From Entomortierella parvispora (lineage: Eukaryota; Mortierellomycota; Mortierellomycetes; Mortierellales; Mortierellaceae), in contig OY752140.1 of NCBI GenBank assembly GCA_963573315.1, positions 434,001-498,000 on the forward strand: 64,000 nt of DNA, given 5' to 3'. The notes beneath the pieces are model-generated. The model searched no databases. It worked only from the letters and a program-made list of their open reading frames with translations, and had not been told where the DNA came from. The translations under genes and the position numbers were made by a program. This document shows, one piece after another, positions 10,519-23,400 of the stretch; the stretch's first letter is position 1, and each line of letters opens with the position of its first letter.

Positions 10519-13500
10519 ATGCACCGTCCATCAAAGCCCTTTTTACAATCAACACTTTCGCCGCCTTCAACTTCTACATCCCAATTTCATTTCTTGAGTG
10601 ACGATTCCTCACCTAAAGCCATGTCACTGGGGATACTTCCAGCATTTATCCGTCAAGCGACACCAACCGGAAACGATGGGGAATCGTGGGCGTCTCTCTT
10701 CTCCACATATATGATACCTTCTATCATACCTGGAGAAGGGGACAGCAGCTGCCAAAAGCGATTCTCCCCGTTGTTCGACGAATCTGGGAAGCAATATGAT
10801 GATACGATTATATCCAATGATTTACGGCCAAGTTTGAGAAACCCTGCGCAAATAGTGGTCGAGATCTCTAATTGGCTTAGTCTAGTTGGATCGCTCATCA
10901 TCGTGCTGCACGCTCCGAAAGTCGTAAAACAAGTCCCTTCACAGCGAACACGAATGTTGATCATCGTGTTCATAGCGGTGTCCAATTTTGGGTTTGCTCT
11001 TGCCAACATCTGGACAGGTATGGGGATGGGAGTCGATTGACTGTGAAATTTAGCCCAGATCCCCCATGGAGTCTGGCTGCATGCACCGATCTGATATTGT
11101 TGCTAAAGTGTCTAAATCATTCTTTTTTTTCTCTTTGCTGCAATAGATCTGACAGACGCAACGACCTTCCTCCCTTGCAGTGTCTCTGCTTGGTGCTATG
11201 TAAGCACCGGCCAAAAAATGTGTCTCAGACGCTATTGCGCGACAAGTCTTTTCAGCTAACGTGTGGACGCTCTATGTTCCCCCCTAGTGTTTTTTTCAAC
11301 TCTTGACCTGCCTCTTGATCATTGTCAGCACATTTCGACTCTGTGGCGTGTTCCTGTTCAAACAGCAGATATCGTTCCCCACGAAAGCTGTGGTTCTCTG
11401 TCCATTGATCGCTTTTGTGCTCGCTACAAGTCCTGCGGCTGCTCATCAGTTTGATTTCGACATCTGTGGACACTATTGTTGGTTCGTGCTCAGAGAGACG
11501 GTGGATTGCAGAGTCCGGTCACTCTGGGCATGGTTCTGTTTCTACATTCCGATGATCATCTTTCTCGTCATTATCTTTGCGTCGACCTCCTTTGTGATGA
11601 TCAAGATCGCGTTCACAGTCATTAATTCCCGATCTGACTTGAATAAGGTCGTGAACGCGGGTAGAGACGAGACTATATCCTCACCAGGTCCTGCCGCGTC
11701 CCCTCAGCCTGCGTCGGTCTCCACGTTTGATCGACTTAGAACAATGAGCCAAGCTCTCACGGCCAGAACAGCATCCATTTTTTCGCACTTGAGTTCAAAA
11801 CCGGAGGCACCTTCACACACCACAGCACAGGGGACCCACTGTGACAGCAACATCAACAACAGCAACAGCAACAGCAACAACAACAACAACAACAACAACA
11901 GCAGCAGCAGCAACAGTAGCAACGATGGTATCCCAGTGAGTGATATTCGGATTGAGCTGACACAAGCCGAGCCCGACGTGCTTCTGTCCGCTCCATCAGC
12001 CGCCCATATCAACAGGATGGCCTCACTGGGTCTTGATTCACCTACACTCAGGAGCGAAGGCATTTTGTCATCTCCGATCGAGAATATATCCGCTACAAGG
12101 ATCGCGATGCCGGACCAGACGCAACCTCCCGAAACGGCTCGCACTCACTCTCCTGTCCAACTACTGTCACCTCATGGCAATTGTGATAACAATGTACCTG
12201 CAGCTGTTCTTCGTGCCAACGAACGACCTTTTCTACTGGCGATCTTACGTCAGGCCCTATATCCGATATCGATCTCAGTCTCTGGAAGCATTCAAACAGT
12301 CGTGGACTTGACCTTGGGGTCGGAAAGCGGAAACGCTGACGCGCTTGACTACGCAGCCAATATTGGAACCAGTATCCAAGGATTTCTCTTCTTCCTAGTG
12401 TTCTTGTTTGACCCCGCTGTGGTGCAAACGCGCGAGAACTTCCGAAAGTACTTGGTCTGGAAGTACTACGTCGAGTTTTATTACAGTCTGGGAATGCCCC
12501 AAGAAGGCCGAGCGTTTGAGGATGCCTTTCACCAAAAATGCAGGGAGACCTTGAACAAGCCCAAGAATGTCTACCTGTTCGATCTGTTAACGAGACCCCC
12601 ACCTTATTCATGGTCGGTCCAGTACGACGACTTGGCCATGCCCTCAGACTTTCAGACTTCGTATCCTTTGTCTCGAGCTCGAGGTTCTACTGGCAGAGCA
12701 TCAACCGCAGCAGCTGGACGAGGGGAATCAGGAACAGGGGTTGGTCGGTTGAGCCTGCCGTATGGACCAAGCCGGAGTACTAGTGCATCAAAACCGCTTG
12801 ACCCTCCTGCAACAATAATCGAGGACGATGAAACTCATTCATCTTCCACCGCATCTCCGAACCTGAACCATTCGGAGCCTCCTGGTGCTCAGAGCCAGGA
12901 TTCTTCTAAATTCATGAGTCGAGCGCCCATCACCAAGACGAACGCGAGACCAACGGATTATACCCATTTGCAATCTATTCCACATCCTCTATCGAACGAG
13001 CCAGTGCTAGATCCCTCTCCAACTGCCTCTGTAGTGTCGTTTTCAGACCCCAGGAACCATCCAATATCCACGAACATCACTGTACCGTCTGATATCGAAG
13101 AAGGAGAGGTCGCAGAGGTGGACACCAGCTTGACGCCAACAAGCCCAGACTTGTCCCTGATCCAGGCTGGGGGGAGAGTGACTTGGCCACAGAGCTATAC
13201 TCCCGGGCTTAACATGTCTATTAGTTTCAGCAGCACCGACAGTGTTGACATCGTTGACGATTTTGGGATCTCGAGAACTTTAGACCATGACCATGACCAT
13301 AGATATTCTCTGAAGGCGCCGTACGCCAGAGATGTTCTCTCATCTCAAAAGTTAGACAGGGTGACGACAATTGGTGGATCTGACATTCGGTCGCCTCATC
13401 TCGTCTATAGGCCGTCTATGGTGTCTTCTTCTAGTCGGAGGAAGACTAGGGCGACCATGGGAGACTCCCCAAAGTCTTCCTCCATTGGACACATGTTCCA

Positions 13501-13849
13501 TCTACCTAGTCCCCTTCGACTACTGTCCTTCGGGTCTTTTTCCAGCAAAAGCCAGTCTCGAGAGGCTGGAGGGGAACAGGATCAAGAATGTCAACAACAG
13601 CAACAGCAGGAGCCAGAGAGGAGTATGTCGGACCAGTATCGTTATCAATGTCGTTTCCATTACCCTCGGCTGGCCTACAGGATCCATCAAATGGTGCGAC
13701 TTCTTTACGTTCCTAGAGAAGCGCGACTGCCACCAATCCCTAATCCGTTTTCTACTGCCGGACGAGTGTACCCTAGCGAGGAAACAGCCAGTCGAACGCC
13801 ATCGGTCCCCCAACCACTGAATGACGAAGACGTTTGGCTGAGTATGTAG
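10519..13849 (+). CDS. Seven-transmembrane receptor, cAMP-receptor/Git3-like
   Basis: Three exons, 10519-11017, 11147-11199, 11288-13849, give 1037 aa; an alternative start is the in-frame ATG at 10621. Hydrophobic segments in order: TM1 NWLSLVGSLIIVLHA; TM2 MLIIVFIAVSNFGFALANIW; TM3 around CYCFFQLLTCLLIIVSTF; TM4 AVVLCPLIAFVLA; TM5 FCFYIPMIIFLVIIFA; a long third inner loop with an Asn/Ser homopolymer; TM6 ALYPISISVSGSIQTVV; TM7 GTSIQGFLFFLVFLFDP. The order and the Cys-bearing second outer loop fit the cAMP-receptor-like/Git3 class of fungal and amoebozoan GPCRs. The C-terminal tail of about 400 residues is Ser/Pro-rich and likely cytoplasmic and phosphorylated. Ligand unknown. Confidence 0.7.
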
Positions 13850-14819
13850 CTCCAGCAATTCCCGACTACCGCGGAGGTGCTGCAAGGAGCAGAGTGATAA
13901 TATCCGGCGCAGAAGCAGGACAATAAAAAAGAATTCTTGTTCATCCTGGTGTTTTTTTTTCTCAACCTTCCTTGCCTGCCTGGGTTTTCAGCCGACAGGA
14001 CAAATGTTCCTTGCGCAAAGGGAAGAGAAAGGGTCCAAGCCAAACAAATGCCCCATGCTTTCTTTCCTGTCACCTTTTCTTTTCTCACATTACAATGTGT
14101 CCCTTCTCTGCGTGTTTCGCAAGAAGCGTTGACCTGATGCGCGGTTCCAAGGTCTGGATCATTTCTAGACAGAAGATCCTTGGCTGTCTGCGCCTCAAAG
14201 TCCAACCGCCGCTACTGCGTCAGCGACAGTTGACACTGCCACTCTCCAGCCTGCGGCTACAGCAGCGGCAGGGGCCACCGCAGTACTCAAGCGAAGCTGT
14301 TGACTTTTGCAAGGAGGGAAATCCAGAGGAGAAGCAATTCGTGACAGGCAGCCATTGGTCATGGTCAGGTTGGTCGGTTCCACACGCAGACATTAGGAAA
14401 AAAAGAGGGCGCTTTGATCCCAAAATCACCTCTTTCTTTCTGCTCTCTGCTCTCCTCAGTTCTCCACACTTTTCGCTTTTTCCTTTTCCATTTTCTTTCC
14501 CCCCTACTGTACCGCCCCCCTTTCTCTGCCTTCACCCTATAAAAGCAAGCAAGCACACACTAATCCTCATCCCCCCCTCCCTTCACTTCCGTCTCGTATC
14601 TCAATGGCATCAGCTTCAGCAACAGCAATAGCAAGAGCAACAGACGCGTCGCAGCAGAATCACATCAACCACAAAGTCAAGATCTTCTTGCAAGTCAACC
14701 TCTCTCTTCACGGATAAGCTGGGATGATCTTTTTCTCCCTCCACGTGTTCGCTGTTTACTCTCTCACGGTTGACGGTTCGCGGATTAGAGGACAATGGCA
14801 GAAAACACTGAGAATGGAA
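13850..14819. other. Intergenic region and promoter of the fusion gene
   Basis: AATAAA at 13922 is a likely 3'-end signal of the receptor gene. A TATA box lies at 14538 and is followed by a C-rich initiator-like stretch. ATG codons at 14604 and 14796 open short frames (37 and 16 codons) that end before the fusion gene and may be upstream ORFs or part of an unrecognised 5' exon. Confidence 0.45.
14538..14544 (+). promoter_or_regulatory. TATA box
   Basis: TATAAAA 280 bases before the chosen start codon of the glycerophosphotransferase-EEP gene, followed by CT-rich DNA. Good match to the consensus, function inferred. Confidence 0.5.
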
Positions 14820-17800
14820 ATGAAGGAAATGGCCGATGCATTTAGTCCTCTTTCATCCTCTTCAACTGAACCATGGCCCGTGGGCGAGTCTTGCATGACG
14901 CGTCTAGAAAGGAGAGGACATTACCTTTGGTTATTTACAGTTTCAGTTCTTTTACTAACAACCTTGTAACATTGTCCTCTTTGTGGTTGCGTCTCATTAG
15001 ACCCTGTCATTACGACCTCTCTCAAGTCGAGACCTGCGCTCCGTTTCTAGACCGGTATGGGGGCGTCGTCTTTGTGTACGATTGGAATGTGGCCAAGGAC
15101 CAGATCACAGACTACTACAAGCGTCAGTACCCGGATGGTTGGGTCAAGGTCTTGCCGTTCGCTCTCAGAAACATTTTGGACTCTATCAAGCATCTGGACC
15201 ATCGGCTGGAACGACAGGACAATAGCCATTCCGCTGCCAACAACACCACCCAAGACGCCAATTCTGGCAGCAATGGCAGCTTGAACAGTCAGGCGAGCAG
15301 CGCCAGCAGTGGAAGTCAGGAGGCCAAAAAGCTGCATCAAGTCGTCTTCCTGTTGACGGCATCTATGAATGTGGACTATGGAACGTTCGGGTTGACCCAG
15401 AAAAAGATCCTGGATGCGATCAAAGAGGCCTTGCCGGAACGGGTCCGGGCCGTAAACGTTATTGGCCATTGCATGTATGGTTGTGCGTCCTGTTCCGGTG
15501 TCGAGCACAAAGTACCTTTGTACTTTACGCGGTATTTTAACAAGTCGTAAGCAAAAACATTGCAGCAGACTGGGTTCAATGATTCAGACAAAAAACAGGA
15601 ACAGGGACGGGGACATGGCAAAAGACTAAAACTCCTTTTTTTTCAATCCAGGCTACCGTACACAGCCAAGGACGTTTTGGCCCTCTACACGGCGAACACC
15701 CGACTGAACAACAAGCAACCTACGACGACGGCAAGTGGACAGACAAAGGTTGCACACGCGGTGTTGGTGGCACCTTCCTGTGGAAGCACTTCTATGATTG
15801 CTCAAAAGTCTCTGATTCAGCTCTTTCATCGACTGGAACAAACCGGCGAATGGAAATTTGTTTGGAAGATGCATCCAACTTCCTTGCACCTGGACGGTTA
15901 CGATACCACAGATGCTTCTGGCGCTGAACAAGCCGAGCTCGAAAATGTCAAATTTATCCTCAAGAACTTCACGGTCACTCAGGAGGAACATTCCTGCCTT
16001 CTGCCGTTCATGGAGGCCTTTGATGTGATCATCACGGATCTGCACTCGTCTGTTCCGTTCATTGCAACCTATTTCACGCCCAAGATCATCCTCAGCTACT
16101 TTAATGATGCTGACTATGGAACACCTGAGCGACACGACGACTTTATGAACCAACTGAATACGTTTATCGAGCCGCAAGAACTGGAGAACTTGTTGCAAAA
16201 CCTGCCAAAGCCCAAAGGCGATCCATCCTTCTTCTACAGTCAGTATGGACATGTTGACGGAAAGGAAGACCTGCGGTTCGGAAACCTGGCCAAGTGGCCC
16301 ACAGAGCAGGTAAGGAGTCCAACCAAGTCCGGATATCGTATATGGAGCGTAGTCAACCGTCCCTCAACATGCACCCTTTTTTCCTATCGAAATTAGATTG
16401 AAGCAACGCAACCTTTCCTGTACCGTCAATCGATGGCACAAATCGCACATGAATGGAAGACTATATACAAGTCCATGAGGGAATCACACCCTGATGACGT
16501 AGAGGGCACCAATAACGCACTCGGGTTTGATGAAAAGTTCCCGTTACTCGAAGGAGAAGTGGATCTACCAAAGACCTTGCCTAGGATTTTGCCTCGTGAG
16601 CGTCGTGCAGCTGGTATCGAACTGAGGATCATGTCCTTTAATATTTGGAATGGGGGAGTCTCAGGTGGCCAACCTCTCGAGCAAACTGCCAAGGCCATTT
16701 TGGACTCAGGAGCCGACGTTGTAGGCCTACAAGGTAAAGAGGATGCTGAAAAAAAGAAAAAAAAAACAGAAAAAAAAAAAAGCAGAGCCAAAGACTGAAA
16801 AAGAAAGCTGTCGAATCTCTAGAGTGCTCTTCAACTATTGACGAGGATACTGGCAAGAGACAGTACATGTTGCCAGAGTTGATCAAGTATCTACCAGGAT
16901 GGTATTACAGTGACCAAAGGTTGCGTAGTACTAGCACAGGACCTCGCAACCCATGGGGTGTCGTCTCAAAATTCCCGATTGTGAATACCACAGAAAAGGG
17001 ATACGGCGTCAAGATTCAGCTCAACAATCATCGTCATCCCGAAATCGAGCCTTCGTACCACGGATTTCCCGAATACCAGTACTCAGATCTAAGCAACTCC
17101 ATGTCAAACGCAACCTTGAACGGAAGCAGTAACGGCACAAACAACTACAATCAGCACTATGGCAACCATCACAACCAGCTTGGCCAGCGCCATAACAACA
17201 CGCGATTCATGTATCTGTTCAACTGTCATCTTTACTATTTCCCATACCAGCCATTCCAGTTGCTCAAGATTCCATACTCTACCCAGCCCTTCTTGGATAC
17301 TGCCGAGGAAGCTATTCAGTCCTGCAAAGACGCGCGAGGCGAGGAGATGGAGACGGTATTGCAAGAGCTTCAAAAAACCGCAGAGCAGGAGCCAGACGTG
17401 CCAATGTTCTTGACGGGAGACTTCAATGAGCCGAGTCATCTGGACTGGTCTCCACTCGCAGTTATGGCTGGCCTTCAGCCTCTGCAGGTGAAATGGCCAT
17501 CGACCGAGATTCTTTACCGAGCAGGCCTCGTGGACCTTTGGCGTGCTTTCTCAGGAGCTGGCGCTGCAGCAACGAGCCCTGGATCTGCACATCCGCATGC
17601 CCATACCAATAGTACTGGTAGTTTTCCTTCGACCACATCGCCTCCTCTCAGCAGTAGCAGCAACGTCTTTACTAACGGTACCAGTCCCCTGACGCTGGAT
17701 CCTCGCGATAGTGCAGAGCTTCAATTGATTGAACGGCCCGGCTTTACGTGGACGTGCCTCAAGCCGGAGACGGACCCAACGGATCACTATGATCGGATCG

Positions 17801-17961
17801 ACTTTATTTTCGGCCTGGATCGTGAGTCGTCCCCAATTGCTCTGAAGGAAGTCGCCTGCAAGATGGGTGAGGAAATTGGGCGCGTGGGAGAAAAGAATGA
17901 AAAGGTCTGTAAACCTTGGCCATCGGATCATCGCGCTGTTTTAGCTACGGTTCTTTTGTAA
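14820..17961 (+). CDS. Fusion of CDP-glycerol glycerophosphotransferase-like and endonuclease/exonuclease/phosphatase domains
   Basis: Exons 14820-14965, 15001-15546, 15652-16309, 16397-16733, 16823-17961 keep phase. The start is uncertain: splicing out the 35-bp stretch 14966-15000 yields a type II signal anchor (HYLWLFTVSVLLLTTL), whereas reading through from ATG 14873 gives another N-terminus. The first half resembles the C-terminal part of CDP-glycerol:polyol glycerophosphotransferases (VLVAPSCGST, WKMHPTS, DVIITDLHSSVPF, PKIILSYFNDADYG). The second half has the full EEP set: MSFNIWNGG, VVGLQE (split by the intron 16734-16822), NCHLYYFPYQ, LTGDFNEPS, DRIDFIFG and WPSDHRAV. It would be a membrane-anchored two-domain enzyme; substrates unknown. 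An Asn/Ser/Gly-rich insert sits in each half. Confidence 0.65.
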
Positions 17962-19053
17962 AAAAAAGTCGAGTCCCAGAACGACAATGCAATTCCTGTA
18001 TGTGACATTTGGAAATGATACCCAATAAAGTTCCGGTGAAATATCGTACAGAGTATATGGCAGTGTGAAAGGTGGATGGATGTGAACTTTGGGAAAACTG
18101 CGGAGGTCAGCAGCGTTTCCGCCCTTGAGGCAATTGCCGTCTCTGCTCACCCCATGCAGCAAAGGAGATGGTCCTTGAGCTCGCTCGCCCACACCGGTCA
18201 TCAATCCAGTTCTTCCTCGCCAAAATGTGTCCAGTGCAGACATCTCTCAAGGGCTGCATCCGATGACTGATCCAGTTCAGCTGGGTGCGATGCCATCGCA
18301 GCAGTGTCCAGAAGACATTGTGACCTTTTTCACTCAAGACTCGACCTCGGCTGGCCCTGAAGAACCGAGAAAAGTCTCTGGTATATCCCTCGAGGGTCAT
18401 GGAGACGAAACTCAGCAGTTCCAAGTTTGCCGTTTCTCAGGAGGGCTGAAGGTGCGCCGAGGGCGAAGACAAAGAGACTGCTCGTCCCCGCCTTGGGGTC
18501 CATGCCGATCAATCAATTGCGCCACAAAATTGCTCTCTCTTATTTTTGCTCCGTCCTGAAATTTTGTCCACAGGGACACATTTAGGTCTGCTCGGAGTTG
18601 CCTGATGCAAAAGTCCAGATTGCGACGACAATCGAGGCCCTCCTCTCCCGTTCTTGGCATTTGTGAACCACAACGGGTGAATGTGGTAATAATAATGTTC
18701 GATGCGTGTGCACCTCTCCTTCATTGCGCGTTATCTCCTGCTTTTCTCGTCTTTTTCTGTCCTTATCAATTGTCGCCTGCTACTTGGTCTTTTTGCGTTT
18801 GTTCCTGCTGGACAGGTAGTCTCTCTCTTCCAATGTACCGTTACTGTACAGGAGAAAAAAAAATCACTGGTGTGTCAAGAGCTATTGTTGGAGATTCCTT
18901 TTTTTTTTGTGATTTATTACAATATTTTACAGAATTGTCAGGAAGATTTTTTTAACACGACCGCGAGCGATGTTGAGGTTGGAGTTGAGGAAGGAAGGTC
19001 CTAGTGGTGGGTTTCCCTTGTTCTCTGTCTGATGGTGTTCCCGCGGTCGTCTC
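17962..19053. other. Intergenic region between convergent genes
   Basis: An AATAAA word at 18024-18029 is a likely polyadenylation signal for the fusion gene. The region to 19053 shows only short, unrelated open frames and T-rich runs near 18900-18955. No gene recognised. Confidence 0.45.
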
Positions 19054-19329
19054 CTAATACTTTAGGATAATGTAGAAAGCGTGGATGATACCTATAAAGA
19101 ATCAATGCAAGGAAGAAAGAGAACACTTGTTTAGAATCGAACGACTTTGTGGGGAAACAGGGACAGAGAGGAGTCTTTGAATGAGCAACGTACCAGGGAT
19201 GTAACCGAGACAGGTGAGACCAATGTTGATAAGCAAGTCGCAGCCGCAACCCCTCTCGAGGAGGACACCCAGAGGAGGGAGGATGATGGCAAAGATGAAC
19301 TTGAAGATGTCGGAGCAGGTAAGGGCCAT
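19054..19329 (-). CDS. PMP3: Plasma membrane proteolipid 3 (Pmp3 family)
   Basis: Two exons, 19194-19329 and 19054-19091, encode 57 aa, the family's usual length. The protein begins MALTCSDIFKFIFAIILPPL and ends GYIPGIIHAFYIILKY after splicing; the second exon holds only 12 codons and is too short to be noticed as an open frame. Two hydrophobic segments flank the conserved ERGCGCDLLINIGLT loop. Pmp3/RCI2 proteins are small plasma-membrane proteolipids that affect membrane potential and salt tolerance. A TATAAATA box lies about 105 bp upstream, which suits a stress-inducible gene. Confidence 0.95.
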
Positions 19330-20493
19330 GGCTGTTGTCGTTTCCTGAGGAAAGAGGGGAAAGAGAGAGAGAGATGAAGGTGTTGTTTGATGAGAAAGAG
19401 AAAAGAGAGGGAGAAAAGAAAAAGGGACGAGTATTTATACTTTGGGAAACCACTTCTCCTGGCTTGGCGCTATTTTCTTGCACGCCCCTCCCTCTCTTTG
19501 AGACCGCACCGCACGGGAGCACGGCGGCAGTCAAAGATGGGAATGGGTCAAATCGTCCGTCTTTGACTTCACGCGTGTGATGTCACTAGAGCCTTTATTG
19601 ATTGTTTTTGGATTGGGATGCTCTCAAGTCAATTGGACTCCACTCCAGAAACACACAGCAAGAGCACGTCCCCAAGCACCGTTCTTGTTGGTCACAGTGC
19701 GGTCATGATCAACAAACGCCCTCCCCCCTCTTCTCTTCCTCCTTTCCTTTTCTCCAGGCTCACCTGGGACCTTGCACGATCGAGATCAAGCAGGACGCTT
19801 CATCGGTCATTCGTGTTTTAATTTAGGGCAGCTCAATCATCCTCGATTACTGCAAAAGAAACCTACCGATTGTCCTTTCACACAATACCATGGCATCATG
19901 GGTCGTGACCCCCCCCCCCCCATCCTTGTCTCATTGACACCCGGAGAGTTCAACGGGAGGATACGGTTTGCTTCAGCGTGTGTGCAACTGTTCAATCCAT
20001 CAGGAACATCCCTCTTCCGAGGAGGAAAAAAAACGGACATTGAACCAAGGGATGACAAACAGGGGGCGGAGGATGTGCATGCTCACCACACAAAGGGTGA
20101 TCGCTCACTCCCTTTGTTGAAAACCGAGGGTGAGAGTTTTTTTTTTTTTTTTGACCCCCTCCCAAGTTTCTTGGTCTCAGAAGAAGCGCTGTTCTTTCAA
20201 CAGCCCATTCCCGAGATCGGTTAAAACAGGACCGCAGCCTGGCTCATGCCCATCTCTGCAACGCAAAGGCACTGCTTGGCAAACGCCAAAGCCACGTCCC
20301 TGACCCTCTTTCGATGGTTCGAGATCGACGAAAGACGAAAACACAAGTTTGGGACCTGCATGCGTCATTTATGGACTTTTGGAATTCAAAAATAGCACAA
20401 CAGGGACTCGGACAGCTCGGCACAGCCACAGCTCTTTTCACTTTCTGGTGTTTGTTTGTTTGTTTGTTTGAATCTTCAGGTATGAGCAATGTA
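19330..20493. other. Intergenic region, no gene seen
   Basis: Contains the PMP3 promoter, homopolymer runs (C near 19911, T near 20140) and the 3' flank of the GCFC gene. Open frames here are short and show no family signature. Confidence 0.45.
19432..19439 (-). promoter_or_regulatory. TATA box of PMP3
   Basis: TATAAATA on the minus strand, about 105 bases before the PMP3 start codon. Strong consensus match and sensible spacing. Confidence 0.55.
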
Positions 20494-23400
20494 TTATGAC
20501 GAGCCATTGGCCATTCTTTCTACGATAAGATGTCGTTCCTGCGAACGAATTGCATGAGGAAGAGCGTGGAAAATCTATTTCAAAAAAGATGCCGTGATTA
20601 GATTCCCTTCCACAACATATCAACATACCAACCTTGGGGATAAGTGCAAAGCGTACCATTTGATATTTCTCAACAGTGTCCCTTTCGTCTCCCTCCAGCA
20701 GTCGTAAAATGCAGTCGTGCAGCAGTCCGTCGACGACGGGCGCATCCAAGGCATCCAAGGTTGGCACAAACCGGCGTAGCTGCATCAGGTTCCGGAACAG
20801 GTTAATAGTTCTCCACAAGTACCGTTCCCTTGCCTCTTGTCCTTCAGTGGCCAGGATGTGTCGAGGTGTCAAAGGCTGGGCTTGTACGAACTGCTCCCGG
20901 TGAGTCTGGGCCGTCTCCAGGACAATAGCCAGAGTCGCCTTCAAGAGATCATCCATCTTGTTTTCCTTCTTGTCCACGTAATCCAAGAGTTGGTCCAAGA
21001 TCGCCTTCAAGCACCTTGTCTGCTTCGAAGAGTACAAGTCCACACCCCCTGCCTTGAGGAATTGTGTCAGTCTAGGACAAAGACTCTTGGAGACGACTTT
21101 GCTCATCAGATCCACATCCATGTCCTCTTCCTCGTTATCCTCCTGATCGCTCTCAGAGTCGCTGTGGAGGCGTGACGAAGAATGTAAGATCGTATAGCTC
21201 GACACTTCCTTATGCCAGGTCTGCCCCGAGAGATCAAGAGTCACCCGCAGCGGATTCCACAAGCATGTCTCCTGACGGATATAGAAATCAAAGACCATAG
21301 GCAGCAGGAGACCTCCAAAGGCCTTGTTGTAGTCCTTATGATAGTCAGTTTTCCAGGCCAAAAACCGTTTTTTCACTGCCGCAAGAGACGTGTAGTCGGA
21401 TCCGACTTCCTTGAAAACTCCCACCCTCTTCTCCTCAAGCTCCATTACAGCCTCGCCTAGTTCCTGGTCATCTCCCGCACCCAACTCATCATCGGTCGAC
21501 AGTCCTTCATGAGAACAAGACTCTTTGGGCTGGGGGGATCTCTCGGCTTTGGACCTTCTAGCAGCCTGACGACGCAAACGTTCAGCATGCCTCCGTTTCC
21601 GAGCTGCATATGGATCGACAGCGATGCTCCGGCCGAACTCGTCCACCTCAGCAGCCTGTGCTTTAGCGTTTTTGACTTCATCATCCTCAACAACGCTAGC
21701 AAACAGTGCCAAGTCGTCCTTGAGCTCTGCGTTCCGGCGGTCCAGCACAAGCTTCGTCCTGCCAGATAACATATGCCGATAGTCTCGCTCAATTGACTCG
21801 AGTTCGGGAAACTTTTCTTCAAAAAAGGATGCCAGATTCCTGCAGTATGTCCTGAGTTCCTGATAGAATGTATATCTTGCGCTGGCCCTGGACATTTCCT
21901 CCCCAGCGTCCATTGCTCCCAAGTTAAGTTCCGCTTCTTCGTGTCGGATTTGTTTCAGCTGAGCAGTGTGCATTGCCTTTTGTTGCTTCAAGTTGTCCAA
22001 GTGTAACTGAAGTCTGTTCTTCACATCCGAAATCTTGGGTACTTGCGTTATTTCAGGGACTATAAATAATGGCAATGCCACACCCAATGTCAGATGCTTC
22101 CAGAGTGACATTATATATGAATTTCGTAGAGAGGACTTACAGGCAATGGTTCTGTGAACAGGAGCAGAAGACCTCTTTGTCTTTTTAGCATCTTTCTTCA
22201 CAATCCCCGCATTCCTGATTTGCTGAAGCTCCCATTCTCTGGATTCCTGCTCATCTTCACCATCCTCGATCCTAAAAGCGATTACAGCAAGAAATTTGGA
22301 AAGAGGTGAAGGGTTCATGTTAGAAGTTGAGGAAACGGATGGGGTATATTCAGCATTCTTGCCTGTTTCGCTTACATGTCAGCAATCATCTCTTTACGGG
22401 CATCTCTCTTGTTTCTCTCTGCTACCCTCTGCGCCTTCGAACCAAGAGCCAATTTGTCTCCAATAATTTTGTCCAACTCTAGAACAATATGAACGAAACA
22501 ACATTTCGTTAGTAATAATCCATCATAAGCTGCGCCACAGAGTGCTCAACACTGCCTTATTATTCAAAGCTTTCCATACCGGCCTCCCCATCGTCCATTT
22601 CATCATCTTCCTCGCGCACAAGTCGTGTGTCCCGCACTTCAGATACCTAAATCGATAAACGTTAGAGTGGGTTAAATAAACCTCTGGATTTCCATTCAAA
22701 CCTTCAAAGTCCAATAGCACCCTTTTCTTTACTGTATCGTCATCTCCTCCTGTAAGAGATATGAATTCTGCATCGTCAAAGTCGTTCCTGAGCCTCATCT
22801 GTTCTCTTTTCTTTCTTGCCAGATGAATTGCGTTCGCATCAGGGATAATTGTGGGACCTAGAGTGTGTCAGATGTAGTCAGTCTTCCTGTGATCCAATAG
22901 CATAGAAAACAAAGTCATTTGCCTATACATGCAGAGGAGACGAACTTACCTCCCAACAGCGAAGGAAACTTTTCTTCCACAAGATCGTCGTCCGTGCTGT
23001 GGTTCCTGATCACAGGTGTTGTTGATAATGTCGATTTTCTCAGTTCTTCCAGAGCCTCCTTGCTATAAGAATTCGAGTTTCCTGTAGTGGCTCGACTCGT
23101 TATCGTCGGTTGATCCGACCCGAAGACTGCTTCCTTTGATCGATTGGCGAGTCGCTTGCTTGCATTGCTCTTCTTGACTTTGAACTCGATTTCAGCCTCC
23201 TACACACAGGAGAGTATGGTCATAGGATGTTATTTATCTGTCAACTAGCACATCCCACCACCACCACCACCACATCTTCTCGTATGTCAATTCAAGAATG
23301 ATCCAGGGTGGCACTGCTCGTAGATGCATATTTCCTTGGCGTACCTGTTCCTCGTCCCCAAAGCTCAAAACAGTGCTCGGCGTTTTCTTCTTGATCTTTT

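Noticed and set aside
16433-16798. Reading the EEP region as ending in a Lys-rich tail at 16798
   Set aside because: The Lys run is intron sequence; splicing 16734-16822 restores the catalytic Glu of LQE and joins it to the rest of the EEP domain.
19911-20160. C and T homopolymer runs as special structures
   Set aside because: Single-base runs of 10-16 are common in this window and show no other organisation.
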